DNA of 25,000 bases from Glandiceps talaboti. Lineage: Eukaryota; Hemichordata; Enteropneusta; Spengelidae. A program made the translations under genes and the position numbers. The stretch is from the NCBI RefSeq assembly GCF_964340395.1, contig NC_135563.1, forward strand, positions 16,852,151 through 16,877,150, written 5' to 3'. Each line of letters begins with the position of its first letter. The first letter of the stretch is position 1. This document shows positions 12,253 to 25,000 of this stretch, in pieces. The notes beneath the pieces were generated by a model. That model was not told where the DNA came from. It ran no database searches and saw only the letters and a program-made list of their open reading frames with translations.

Positions 12253-15200
12253 CTGTAAAATAAATCAGAATATGGCATATAAGTACAGTGTTCACGGTAA
12301 ATAGATCTTAAGCTACATTTAAATGTCATATTATATACATGATATATTAATATAAACTCGTTGGCACGTAAACATGACGCCTTAACAGCCGGAAATTGGC
12401 TTGTTACCGACAAGCTTGTTAATTCGTGGTTAATTAACTAACAAATGAACCTATCATTAACGGAAATAACTTTTTAAGACCAGTCCATCCGTAATGGTAA
12501 AATCAGAACAAGTGTGAGATCGAACGAAGACTCCAATGGATCTATGCTTTGCTGACTGCTAGGCCAGGCAAGTTGGCAAAAGAAGAGACCAAACAGGCCT
12601 GTCCCAACAAGAAAATCAGAAATATTTTAATAACGCAGAGAAACTCCGCATAAACTCGATGACGATTGCTTCTGGTGTATAGTAAGTATCGTGTACCTTT
12701 TGAACACTTGGGGGCGCAACGACACTGTGGTCCACCGATTTGTCGTCGAATCTATTTTGGTAGCACACTGAAAGTTTATATCGATTTGTTCTGACATCTA
12801 ATTCGATATTGACGGAAATTTATATTAAAATGCAGTCGTGTACAGATTTTTCTCTCGCTTTTCACCGGATTTGAGGCTACTCCGGACAGCACGTCATATA
12901 TACAACACATTGGATGACAAAGTGTCTCTTTCTCGACAACACAACTTGTGGAATTTTTTTCCAGGTATGACATGATTTATTCGTATAGTTAATCAAGGTA
13001 TGGTGTTAAAATCCATCGCCTTGAATTGGCAAAAAATTGTTTTCGAATCTTAAAGTATAGCATTCGTTATTTCAGTTCCATGAGGAAAATAACGGACTCA
13101 GCACCTTACAAAAATACCAAGTCCTTTGTTGCAAGCTGATGAGCTCTACATAATTTATGTACCTGGCAGAAGTGGTTACTCAGTGACATCCCAAATTATG
13201 AAACCAAATCGTACGATAATAGCATAACCTCATGAGGGCCATGATACGTGTGAGGATCAGTCATTCACTCAAAGTAAGCGTTCTCGAACACATGACGATC
13301 CTCTATAGATACACACTTATGCGTCATGATCCAGATGAAGTGATGCGTGGAGCATATATGTGGCGTGACTTGAAATCCTCATCAATTGTATATGATACCG
13401 CTGTTGGCCATTTATTTTAAATTGTCCATGTTTATGGGCGTCTTTGAAGTTTTATGTCGGTGTTTATTTTGGTAATTAGTAGCTTTCAACGCGACGTCTG
13501 CCATACAGACGACAAGCTCAAAACGACAATACAAAGATAACATGTATATGACAATACATTGAGAGATGAGAGAGTCTTTATACTTTGAATGCGTACAGTA
13601 ACGTATGGTTAATCGTAGTGTCATACCACTTACGGCAATTGATGACCCAGTAAAATGCACTTTCTAGATAAAAGTGCCGAACAAAACAATGTGAAGTCGG
13701 TGATAAAGATAAACACCAGTTTACTAGGTTGGGTTTTTTGCCTGAGGTGTTTTTAGACATCGTCATTGTAAAGTGTCACGGTCTGCAGTGACCCCGTTTT
13801 CGGTAGTATGCAAAAAAAAGCAACAGAATACACAATTAACGTTATTGGAGATACACTCGACGTCGACATTGACATTGACATTGACATTGCGTAGTAGTAT
13901 TCACAAAGAGGCTCGGTATTCACAAACTGGCGTATTTTCGATTTTTTTGGCGACCAGAAATTACGTCATGATGTCATTTTCATATCTGAATACCTTGTGG
14001 TAACTTTATAGGACACATACGATTCAGTTGTAAAAGAAGTTTTCCCTACGATTAAAGGCCTCATGTAAAAAGTTTACAAGTGAAAATACTGCAAAATAAT
14101 AATTTTTATCCAATGTTTTTATGTTCCATTTTTAGCAGCAAAATATCAAAAAAAAGTGTAAGAAAACCCCAAATAGATGACAAGGTGTTTCCGATAGACT
14201 GCAATTATGTGAAGTGTGGCTGATACGAGTTATCTCAAGTTGTTTGTAAAGGAAATACAAACACAATGTATCACTCGGTGATCATCTCCCGACATGACTG
14301 ATATACTAAGTTTGGGTGGACATTTTGAGTTATTTTTGTTCCTTTGTAAATGCGTGTAACATCGTGACAAATAGATTAAGTATTTAGCACTTAATAATAG
14401 GTGCATATCGTGACAGTCACAGCATTGGGGTGAAGATTCAACTGACTGGTTGGTATCACTTTACAAAGGGTTGGCACGAATAATTGGATGGTACTTTTAA
14501 CAATAAGAACCTATGAGAAGGTACTGGTCGAAATAATTGCACTTAATGACTCTCGTCACGGATATCCCTTATTATTAGAAGTGGAACTTTTTTGAAAAAG
14601 TGTCGTTTTCTAGTACACTTTCTAAATTAATTTTCACACTGATCGTTATCAGTTTGCATGGATGGTTCGCGTTCTTTTCAGATTCATTTTATTGTGACGA
14701 TGCACGCAAAGGTACTAGTGTCACGGCTGAGAGAAAGTATTTGACCAATGTCATGTTGGCAGCGTTCACTTAAAATGCTAAAATAAAAAGATGAACTCAC
14801 TGGACCTATCAGCGTTCATTGTAACTGTGATAGAGTAATGCCAATTTTATTCCCTGTTACATTATTCAAAGATAAGATCGCCAACGCTTACGAATTTAAC
14901 AAAATGATGCCCGTATTCCATTTAATATGAAGTAACCCGTTCGTTCGCTAAGTTACTAAGCGAATGTAACAGTAACACTGACGATCTCCTCAGCCTTGTG
15001 GCGTTAGTGCTACAGCGCCCTCTCGAGTTAGTTCATAAATGCAAACATTGTTGTCTTTCCACATCTAAAGGTATCACATTTTTGTCACTATTTCAACACT
15101 TCTGTGCATTAAAAAACAATCATTCGTAGCAATAATGATGCCTGGTTGTAGAAATAAATCACTATTTCCCATTTCGCGACAATTTTCCAATCTCTTCACA

Positions 15201-17046
15201 GAGGAAGTTTACCAAATCCTTGAAATTCTCCTAAAGACAGACGTGTACTGATGGATGTTGAATTAAAAAGGAAATATTCAAGTATATTTTAAATTGTTCT
15301 TTACACAAGACCAGATGTTGAAACCGTATTTAAAACTGGGTCATTCGCGTTATATATATCGGATAACGTTTAGGCTCGTTCCAGGATCGAATTCAGAATA
15401 TGTATGGCAACAAAAAATGAAAATGCACCATGGCACGTAGCATGAAGTGTTATCCGTGAATAATTAAAATATCTCGAATAACTACTAAAGGTGCAGTAGC
15501 AATTTAGGTTCAGTATAATCGTTCCAGACGGAAAAACTATTTGGCAAGATCTTAGTAATTATTGATATGTTAGAAAAACTAACACGAACCACTTGTATAT
15601 AATTATATAGTATTTCAATGTAAAACGCTATAACTCCCAGGCTCCGACGATTAAGTTACAAATGGTTCATTTCATTTATTCATTTGCTGTGAGTGAAATT
15701 TTACTTTTTAAACAACCCTTGTGCTAAATTTGCTGGTTGAGTAGGAAGACAAATATTGATCAAACCCCAGCTTTATTACACCACGTTTGTATTTTGATGA
15801 ATACTTCCTAGCCCTTAACGACTGGCTATGTTTCATAACAACAGGCCGATAAAAGAAACACACAGGGACTTATAGATTTATTGTATGTTGGTTTTCTGCA
15901 GCTGTTCTGATTATTTGTATTACCAAACTGTGTTATACTTCAGAGATATCCCCCCCCCCTAATCATTCAAACGGTAAAGTATTTCGGTGTAAGAATTGAA
16001 ACCCCTGGAGATATTTTTTTTAAAAATCGATATTCATGTCTATTTGCGTGTCTAGTCTGTGATGGTACCGTCTGTGAATTTGTTCATTTGACTGAGAAGT
16101 GACGTTTTCATTTTGGTCTGTTTGTTCTATACATCGTTCATATAATCAGTTTCTCAACAAAGATTTCAACCAGGTGACATGAAGTGATATTATTACATTC
16201 TAGTTCTCATTACTGTCGCCTTTCTTTCAAAGGAAATGTTTACTCTTAACACGCCAAAAAAGTAAATTAGTACATGTATTAAAATCGAATATTGAAAAGA
16301 AGAAACAGTTCCTAACGTAAGTAAAACAGACGTTTCGAGCAATAGATAGACTTTCTAGTTCCATGATAAGGCTGTATTTGAAAAATTGCATAGATTGGGT
16401 AGAACGAGCAGCTCAGTTTAATTTGTTTAACGGTATAAGAACCGATATCTACATGTTTCATGTTGTCGCTGTTAACGTCACCGTCCATCACTTCTGACAG
16501 ACTTGGACGAAACTATGAATGCTATGCCTGTTTATAGCCCCGATGACAATGCGGAGGTTTGTCATGAGATCGCACAATCACTAGGTAATACACACCAAGC
16601 TCAAATATTCAGGTGTATATTTTTCGACAGTGCTGGCATTCCAATATGTTTGAGTGTCAAATGTCAGCATTTTAAAGCGTTCCCTGCCATCATTACAGGA
16701 GCCGTGGGGGACGGTGGGGATTAACGTTCGCCAACCACATGACAGGTGGATTAACTATAATGCTTTTTCAAATAAATCTCCCGAGCCACATGACCTGAGG
16801 ACTATTTTAAAAAAACGTTTAAGATTTGTACAGGAGATTTGAAGGCCCTACTGCCACACACGAAAGGTCGTGTAAGTCCACGACGAAGAAAGTAAAAGTG
16901 CATAAGACCCTTAAAATGGGCGTATGTTTTGGGCAACTCTCAGTGAATTGAGAAGACCCACATTTACAATGCATTGTGGGTTGTGATGAGGTTAGAACCA
17001 CTTTGAAGTGGGTCAGACTCTTGCCTGGCCCATATCCCATTAATGT
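12253..17046. other. Long stretch without a supported gene; probable intron of gene B
   Basis: If the exons at 17547 and above belong to gene B, this lies in one intron. Only short open frames occur. A possible minus-strand exon at 13634-13741 (good GTAAGT donor, weak acceptor, phase 1 on both sides) was considered and not accepted. A C10 run lies at 15950-15959 and a 12-bp palindrome ACAATGCATTGT at 16966-16977. Confidence 0.4.
13865..13888. repeat. Hexanucleotide repeat (GACATT)4
   Basis: Four exact head-to-tail copies of GACATT. Non-coding context. Confidence 0.95.
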
Positions 17047-17235
17047 TCAATGATCGATTTTAGAAACCTCGTTCTGGAGCCAAAAAAATAACAATTGATT
17101 AAAGTTGAGGTCAAAGGTTAGCTGAAAAGATCCAAGATTACGATGGAAGAAAATTGCCATTTTAAAACAAAATAATGTATCATGATTTCCATAATTTGCC
17201 TTACATCTATACTCTATCGTTAAGGATGGTTGACT
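17047..17235 (-). CDS. Candidate alternative terminal exon (62 codons), unproven
   Basis: On the minus strand a strong acceptor (pyrimidine run ending TTTTTTTTTCACAG, AG at 17237-17236) is followed by the only open frame from that point, in phase 0, beginning Ser-Gln-Pro-Ser and ending in TGA at 17049-17047. A phase-0 donor (GAT then GTATGT) exists inside the exon just upstream (exon end 17563), so this could be an alternative 3' end to the chain leading to gene B. A GTAAGG donor also occurs 31 bases into it. No family recognised. The strongest evidence is the acceptor; a chance match is quite possible. Confidence 0.2.
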   Translation of the reverse strand, partial: SQPSLTIEYRCKANYGNHDTLFCFKMAIFFHRNLGSFQLTFDLNFNQLLFFWLQNEVSKIDH

Positions 17236-17546
17236 CTGTGAAAAAAAACAGCTTATCATATTGGGCATCACCACTTGTTGCGTTTGCTCATTAAAAACAC
17301 TAACACAACCAAACATACTAGCAAACAAACTTATCTTAGTCAAGTTCTCCTACCCCACAAAAGTTCAACTACAATCAGGCGAACAACTGAGAGAGATTCA
17401 GCAATCGGTCTGTTTAGAGTTGTCAGTTTTAATATCGTATACATCAATGCAAAACATTGTCTCCAAGTATCCGTCTTACAAGGTGGTTCTACCTTTAGTC
17501 CACCCAAATGAACCAACAATCGAGACTATAATATATAAAAACTCAC

Positions 17547-17639
17547 CAAACGAAATACATACATCAGCGGTGCCATGGCCGTCAGTTGCAGATTTAACAA
17601 TGTCAAATCCATTACCAATCAGTACACCATTTAGGCTGT
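17547..17639 (-). CDS. Candidate internal exon, phase 1-1, probably gene B
   Basis: Minus-strand segment of 93 nt between an acceptor (CTTATTTTTAG, AG at 17641-17640) and a consensus donor GTGAGT (GT at 17546-17545). Two bases (AC), 30 codons and one base (G) make it symmetric phase 1. The peptide includes NGVLIGNGFDIVKSA and looks like folded-domain sequence with alternating hydrophobic residues, but I cannot name the family. Its trailing G joins the AG of the gene B terminal exon to give Glu, and its leading AC joins the G of the 17937-18185 candidate to give Asp. An inner donor GTATGT would end it at 17563 in phase 0. A 152-codon frame on the opposite strand overlaps it and is judged a shadow. 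Confidence 0.35.
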
Positions 17640-17936
17640 CTAAAAATAAGTATTTCTCATGCTCAAATGTGTGCTTTCCTATCGACGATCTCGCCCTCCT
17701 GCGTCATTGTGTTTCGTAACACATATGCATTGTTTGTGAGGCCCGAAACACATAATTATCTAGTCGATCAATAATTGTCTGTGAATCAATTCAAATGAGG
17801 TAATGAAGTGGTCTTCCAAAGACCAAAGTCGGACCAACTCCGAACTCTGAGGTCGTCAGATTTCACCCGTACAGTCCATTTGGTAATGTATACGTCGTTG
17901 GCACGTTCGTATGCGCTTACCGGTTGCAATCAATAC

Positions 17937-18185
17937 CTGCGTGTAACGAGAAGCTCACTGTTTTAACAACCCCTTTGAAGTTAATAAAATCCGAGTCACT
18001 CCGACTGCCAACTGTATTATTTTCAAATTTGCGAGACAGTAAATAAATCAACTGAAACATTTGTGTGTCAGACCTGGTCTTTAGTAGAACTAACACTTTA
18101 TCAGCGTAAACCGAGACAATACGATGGTGGCCGAATTCTTTCGTTTCTGGGGACCGGGGAATCCGACAAGCCGAACACCTCATTA
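17937..18185 (-). CDS. Candidate exon, phase 1-1, upstream of the 17547 exon
   Basis: Minus-strand segment of 249 nt: acceptor GTTGTTGATTCAG (AG at 18187-18186, with TTTAACTG upstream as a possible branch site), two bases TA, 82 codons, one base, then CAG followed by GTATTG as donor. The translation (MRCSACRIP near the start, FKGVVKTVSFSLHA at the end) uses unremarkable codons and has no stop. It joins in phase to 17547-17639. Competing possibilities are a donor at CCG/GTAAGC ending the exon at 17921, which gives phase 2, or a frame extended to a start upstream. Family not recognised. The splice sites are only moderate. Confidence 0.3.
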
Positions 18186-18325
18186 CTGAATCAACAACGC
18201 TGCCATACACCAGTTAAAGGCTTTTCAGAACAAACACTGGCAAACAATAAACGGAACAATGACTAACAACATAAAAGTCGATTTCTCGCGAAGTCAGGAT
18301 ATTTTTAAAAGTGAGAGAAAATTGT

Positions 18326-18514
18326 TTAATAGAGCGAAATTACATTGTTGGCGAACAGCATGAGGGCTTTAGTCACCGCTAAAACAAACATACTTAGAAG
18401 TCCAGTCCAGACACAGTAATTGACACAGTTGACAAGAGCCTCTTTTTGGTCAACAAACTCCTCGCAACGAGTGTCATCAATAAATAATAGAATCGATCGC
18501 AAAAACCTCCACAT
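18326..18514 (-). CDS. Candidate 62-residue frame with one membrane segment
   Basis: ATG to TAA on the minus strand. After a charged stretch (IDDTRCEEFVDQKEA, about 14-28) comes a hydrophobic segment from about residue 33 to 54 (YCVWTGLLSMFVLAVTKALM), enough for one transmembrane helix. It could be a small membrane protein or an exon of a larger one: a GTATGT donor lies inside it and a GTAATT near its end. No promoter, poly(A) signal or family match is visible. A frame of this length is common by chance. Confidence 0.18.
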   Translation of the reverse strand: MWRFLRSILLFIDDTRCEEFVDQKEALVNCVNYCVWTGLLSMFVLAVTKALMLFANNVISLY

Positions 18515-18765
18515 GTGGCCGACTACTGCTTTACCATTGTTTTCCCTCTACAGAATTCACTGACTATTTTTAAAGACCAACGTTTTCTGTTTTCTTAAGT
18601 AGCGATTACATCTTACCTGATTTTATCCTTGTTCAGTGACTATATATATATACAATAATTCCACATTCGTTGTTAAATCATATATCAAAGTTTAAATGCA
18701 TTATATATTATGAGAAAACGTCAAAAATAGTTCTATCGAGAGAGTCCATACCATAATGATGAAGG

Positions 18766-18773
18766 TGACGTCA
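18766..18773. promoter_or_regulatory. CRE palindrome TGACGTCA
   Basis: Full CREB/ATF consensus in non-coding DNA. Nothing nearby supports a promoter. Confidence 0.2.
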
Positions 18774-18938
18774 TTTCTCTCCAAGATTTTTTCACCAACA
18801 AATTGATGACATGCACGGTGATCAAAGTTACTGACAACTTTAGCAGAACGTGAACATGTATGTTGTTCGGTCTCATTATGGGTCTTGGTGTTTTATAAAC
18901 ATGGACTCTGGTGATTGATTTCTCGTCCGATATATTTA

Positions 18939-19012
18939 CATCAATCAATCAACCAATCGATTTATTGATCGATCAATCAATCAATCGATCGATCGATCAA
19001 TTAATGCATGAT
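18939..19012. repeat. ATCA/ATCG tetranucleotide array, partly palindromic
   Basis: Runs of ATCA and ATCG units alternate, interrupted by a TTTATTGATC segment, and end in a TTAATGCATGATCATT region. ATCG units read the same on both strands in register (CGAT), so parts can fold back on themselves. Confidence 0.85.
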
Positions 19013-19156
19013 CATTCATATTATAATACGTTGTTTCATCATTCACCCAACGTATGACTATGTTTAGGACGACATAAACAATTTAGTGACAACGGTATTC
19101 AATGTAAGTCACAGTTGACCAACAAGTCTCAGTACCCTATAGCGTCTCCTATGATC

Positions 19157-19172
19157 AGTTACCATGGTAACT
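19157..19172. promoter_or_regulatory. Perfect 16-bp palindromic X-box (RFX-type)
   Basis: AGTTACCATGGTAACT is its own reverse complement and contains GTTACC-AT-GGTAAC, an ideal RFX X-box. RFX proteins bind such inverted repeats as dimers and control ciliary genes in animals (established knowledge). No transcription start is recognised beside it, so which gene it could serve is unknown. Confidence 0.4.
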
Positions 19173-19641
19173 AGGTGGCACTACCCTCTGGGTATAGTTT
19201 TAATGCTGGCTGGCCTTTTCCATCAGTATGTTGAACTAACCCCCTCTCTATTCATACTTCCTTTGTGACAATTATTAACTCCGGTTTCAAGCATTTCGGC
19301 TTATAATACTAGTTAAGAGTCTTTTTGAAAACTAAACCATCGTAAATCAAACTACCGCCGGTGGAGGATCTTTTCATTTGTCTACAATATGACGTGAAAG
19401 AATAACAAGTCAACAGACGAAGACATAATCTCGAAAATCCAACAACTAAAGTCATGCTTCTCTGTAGAAGTACAGCACTGCCCTTATAACCCAAACAACT
19501 GCAGAAATGCCGTCGGGTGTAACTAAAAAGTCACACAAGATGAGGACCTATCCATCCATATGACAGTGCTACATTGGTTTAGTTTTTAACATGACGACCT
19601 AAGACACCCAGTTAGTACTATAATCGAAAGTAGTTGAATGG

Positions 19642-19649
19642 TGACGTCA
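19642..19649. promoter_or_regulatory. CRE palindrome TGACGTCA
   Basis: Full CREB/ATF consensus, 470 bp from the X-box palindrome. No promoter recognised. Confidence 0.2.
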
Positions 19650-19905
19650 TTGTAGAGTGACATAAAAGTGGGTAAGAGGCTGGGAGAAGAATATAATTTG
19701 ATGTCTTTGAATGACTAATAATTTATATTATCCAGGTCGCCATTCTAACACCTATAAAGATTGTTGATATAAAAACCATAAAGGTTATGCGCACAAGGGT
19801 TACGATTTGATTTACAGCTCATTTAAGAGCTCTCCAAACAGACACACACAAAAAAGGGCTAAACTAAGTCTGATTTTTTCTCTTACCTACATTTTTAAAC
19901 AAAGT

Positions 19906-19929
19906 ATGCCATTATTTAGATGTATATTT
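19906..19929. repeat. 24-bp direct repeat, copy 1
   Basis: Begins ATGCCATTATTTAG and is identical over 24 bases to 20098-20121. Start-to-start spacing is 192 bp. The sequence between the copies is unique. Confidence 0.9.
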
Positions 19930-20097
19930 GTGATTCTGTAAATTTATCAAGATACGTTCCAAGCTGATTGTACATTCGTTCGTATGATTCATTACGGTGT
20001 TATCAAACGCATTAGAAGTCGTAGATTGAATTGGGATTTACAAATAAAATATTTATGGAGTCAGTCTGTTTCACCTGACTTGTGTGTTTCTGAGAGC

Positions 20098-20121
20098 ATG
20101 CCATTATTTAGATGTATATTT
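20098..20121. repeat. 24-bp direct repeat, copy 2
   Basis: Exact second copy of 19906-19929. Flanking sequences differ on both sides, so the repeat is short and sharply bounded. Confidence 0.9.
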
Positions 20122-21468
20122 CATGTACTTATAATGGCACATGAAACATCGGTCGAAGGTTTACAAATACCCGTGTGTCATATGGCTGACAAGTTAGGTC
20201 CATTATTGATAATACATAATATTTATGGTAGTTACGTTGAATACCTTATGTCTATGTTTGCACTTTTACCATTATGAATCTGTTTTGTTCTACACAGACT
20301 CTCAATAATTTAGGTTGTCATTGATTTATTTTGAAAGTCTTCCACGAGGAAAGATTTACTGTTTATATTTTGTTGAGGTTCATTACTCGTGTCGACAGAC
20401 ATGTTTCTTTCGGAAATACGAAACTCCGATCACCTTGCAAATTGCTTTATTTTGTGTTGATGCTCCAAATCTGTCGGGTCAAGACGAGTTTCTTTCTCGT
20501 CATACTAAATTTTCTGTAGATGAACGATTCCCGCACAACACAAGTTTCATTCCCGTACTTATTCCTTACTTGTGTACATGCATATATACAATGTTGGATC
20601 TGGATATACAATAGACAGAATAAGGACAAAGGGAGACTCGAACTTTTATTTTCTGGTAAACCATCGATCCTTGAGTGGAGAAGCGTGTTCACTCCAACAT
20701 CAATGGAATACATTACTACTGAACAATTTAGTATAAAGAAAAGAAATTAAACAGTTGTTTTCACTGAATATCACCGAAAGTCTAAGTTATGTAAGGTTAA
20801 GAGACAGTAGTTATAATCTCTGTTTGAAGAATTACCTCCCTATTAACACCGACGGTGCTTTTCAAGTTAAATCTCACGTGACTGACTTGGAGTCTGGCCC
20901 CCAATGCCATGAACAGGATGAATGCCTATTGTACATACAAAGGACCCAAAGTAGAGGAATGTACTTCCTGATCAACACGTCTACTGAATTATACAAAACA
21001 CGTTATGTACAAATGTTAAATTTCCTTTTAACACCACTGATTTAGACTCGTGGCCGTGTGATCGGTCACGCTCCCAAACAGTCGTTGGAGTGTGAGTTGT
21101 GACGCTAGGCTCCTATACTGTAAAGATCACGTATGTGTTCAATATCTCTCAAACTTAGATTACTTGGCTTACATCTTGTAATACACTATAACAGTTCCCT
21201 TATAGTTTTTTCTACTCAGTCCACACAGGACTGTTAATATTCACATTTGTTAATCACCATAGTGAGTACAGCCTCTTTAAATCGGTGTTGATTTTCTAAT
21301 GTTTCATGTTACAGTTTCACAATTTTCCTTGTGGGTTCGGCATCAAAGTTGTCTGTTTTTGTCAAGATTGGAACCCTTGTTTTTAAGGTTTTTGTTGATA
21401 TTTTGATCCCAAACATAACGAACATTACCTTATTATCTTGGCTAGCAAACATGAAATGTCACATATAC

Positions 21469-21580
21469 CTGTTGTGCAATATTACAGTCCTCCGCCAATT
21501 TTATCACAATTAGATAGATGTGGAAAATTGAATCACCAAAACAACTCAGTCTACTAGACACTCGGGAGAAAAGTTTAGAA
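21469..21580 (-). CDS. Candidate exon, 112 nt, minus strand
   Basis: Acceptor TAGTATTTTTCTGTGACAG (AG at 21582-21581) and donor CAACAG/GTATAT (GT at 21468-21467) bound one leading base plus 37 open codons, with exit in phase 0. The peptide includes GDSIFHIYLIVIKLAED, partly hydrophobic. The leading base fits the phase-2 exit of the 21728-21783 candidate. Family not recognised. Confidence 0.25.
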
Positions 21581-21727
21581 CTGTCACAGAAAAATACTAA
21601 GGGGGTTATGATTGTTTTTAGTATAGATACCTCTGCCGCTACTGCCCGCATCAGATCCGATGGTCGGGGTGTATGTGTGTTCCTCTGCCTTGGTGATCAT
21701 GACGATTGTCTAATCAGTGGTACTTAC

Positions 21728-21783
21728 AGTGTTGATATGACATACCCATTTCTCACTCTTCGCTGAATCTGAGGCTGAGTCAA
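21728..21783 (-). CDS. Candidate exon, 56 nt, minus strand
   Basis: One of the best splice-site pairs in the right half: acceptor GCATTGTTTTGTCTTGACAG (AG at 21785-21784) and donor ACT/GTAAGTACC (GT at 21727-21726). Two frames are open. One enters in phase 0 and leaves two bases, joining 21469-21580 in frame. The other enters in phase 1 and exits in phase 0. Short exons carry little coding signal, so support is the splice sites alone. Whether it belongs to gene B is unknown. Confidence 0.28.
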
Positions 21784-21785
21784 CT

Positions 21786-25000
<3,215 letters not shown>

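Noticed and set aside
13634-13741. Minus-strand exon with GTAAGT donor, phase 1-1, joinable to gene B
   Set aside because: The acceptor (TAAAAACACCTCAG) lacks a pyrimidine tract; one good donor alone is expected by chance in this length.
16501-16584. Plus-strand 84-nt exon between TTCTGACAG and CTAG/GTAATA, phase 1-1
   Set aside because: Splice sites are only fair and nothing on the plus strand nearby connects to it.
17261-17719. 152-codon plus-strand frame
   Set aside because: Starts only at a TTG, has no recognisable product, and overlaps the minus-strand candidate exon with better splice sites. It is long for chance, so a real exon is not fully excluded.
19984-20277. 97-codon plus-strand frame between and across the 24-bp direct repeat
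   Set aside because: No family resemblance, starter context or splice support; length is within chance for AT-rich DNA.
20315-21045. Several overlapping plus-strand frames of 60-99 codons
   Set aside because: They overlap in different frames with no shared splice structure; most likely chance frames.

Overview
The window looks like nuclear DNA from an animal, most likely a marine invertebrate; a mollusc or other lophotrochozoan is my guess, not something the sequence proves. It is AT-rich by eye, very rich in microsatellites, and sparse in coding sequence. The two long open frames both begin at well-formed splice acceptors, and there are no operons, ribosome binding sites or other prokaryotic features. 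No transposase, reverse transcriptase, viral, tRNA or rRNA gene was recognised.

Layout. 1-2170: intron or 5' flank with an ATGT array, homopolymer runs and an X-box-like palindrome. 2171-3459 (+): a long terminal coding exon ('gene A'), about 427 residues, low-complexity and basic, ending in 13 Asp. 3460 to about 4090: its probable 3' UTR, with AATAAA at 4065. 4096-10960: gene-free stretch between two convergent genes, holding a large composite CT array, a degenerate minisatellite of roughly 50-61 bp units, hairpins and CRE-like palindromes. 10961-12252 (-): a second long terminal coding exon ('gene B'), 429 residues, also low-complexity, ending in 19 Glu. 12253-25000: mostly intronic or intergenic DNA. 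On the minus strand it contains several short candidate exons; two of them (17547-17639 and 17937-18185) can be spliced in phase to gene B. A second large CT array lies at 23909-24056.

Genes A and B face each other tail to tail. Their last exons are almost equal in length (1289 and 1292 nt), are entered by an intron of the same phase, have no domain I recognise, carry a Trp-Leu-acidic motif near the C-terminus, and end in an acidic homopolymer encoded by an expandable triplet repeat. Whether they are very diverged paralogues or similar by coincidence cannot be settled here. No function is assigned to either.

The most unusual non-coding signal is a surplus of palindromic regulatory motifs: five full TGACGTCA sites, seven GTCACGTG sites, and a perfect 16-bp RFX-type X-box palindrome with several partial copies. 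All could be regulatory, or could be fragments of dispersed repeats.
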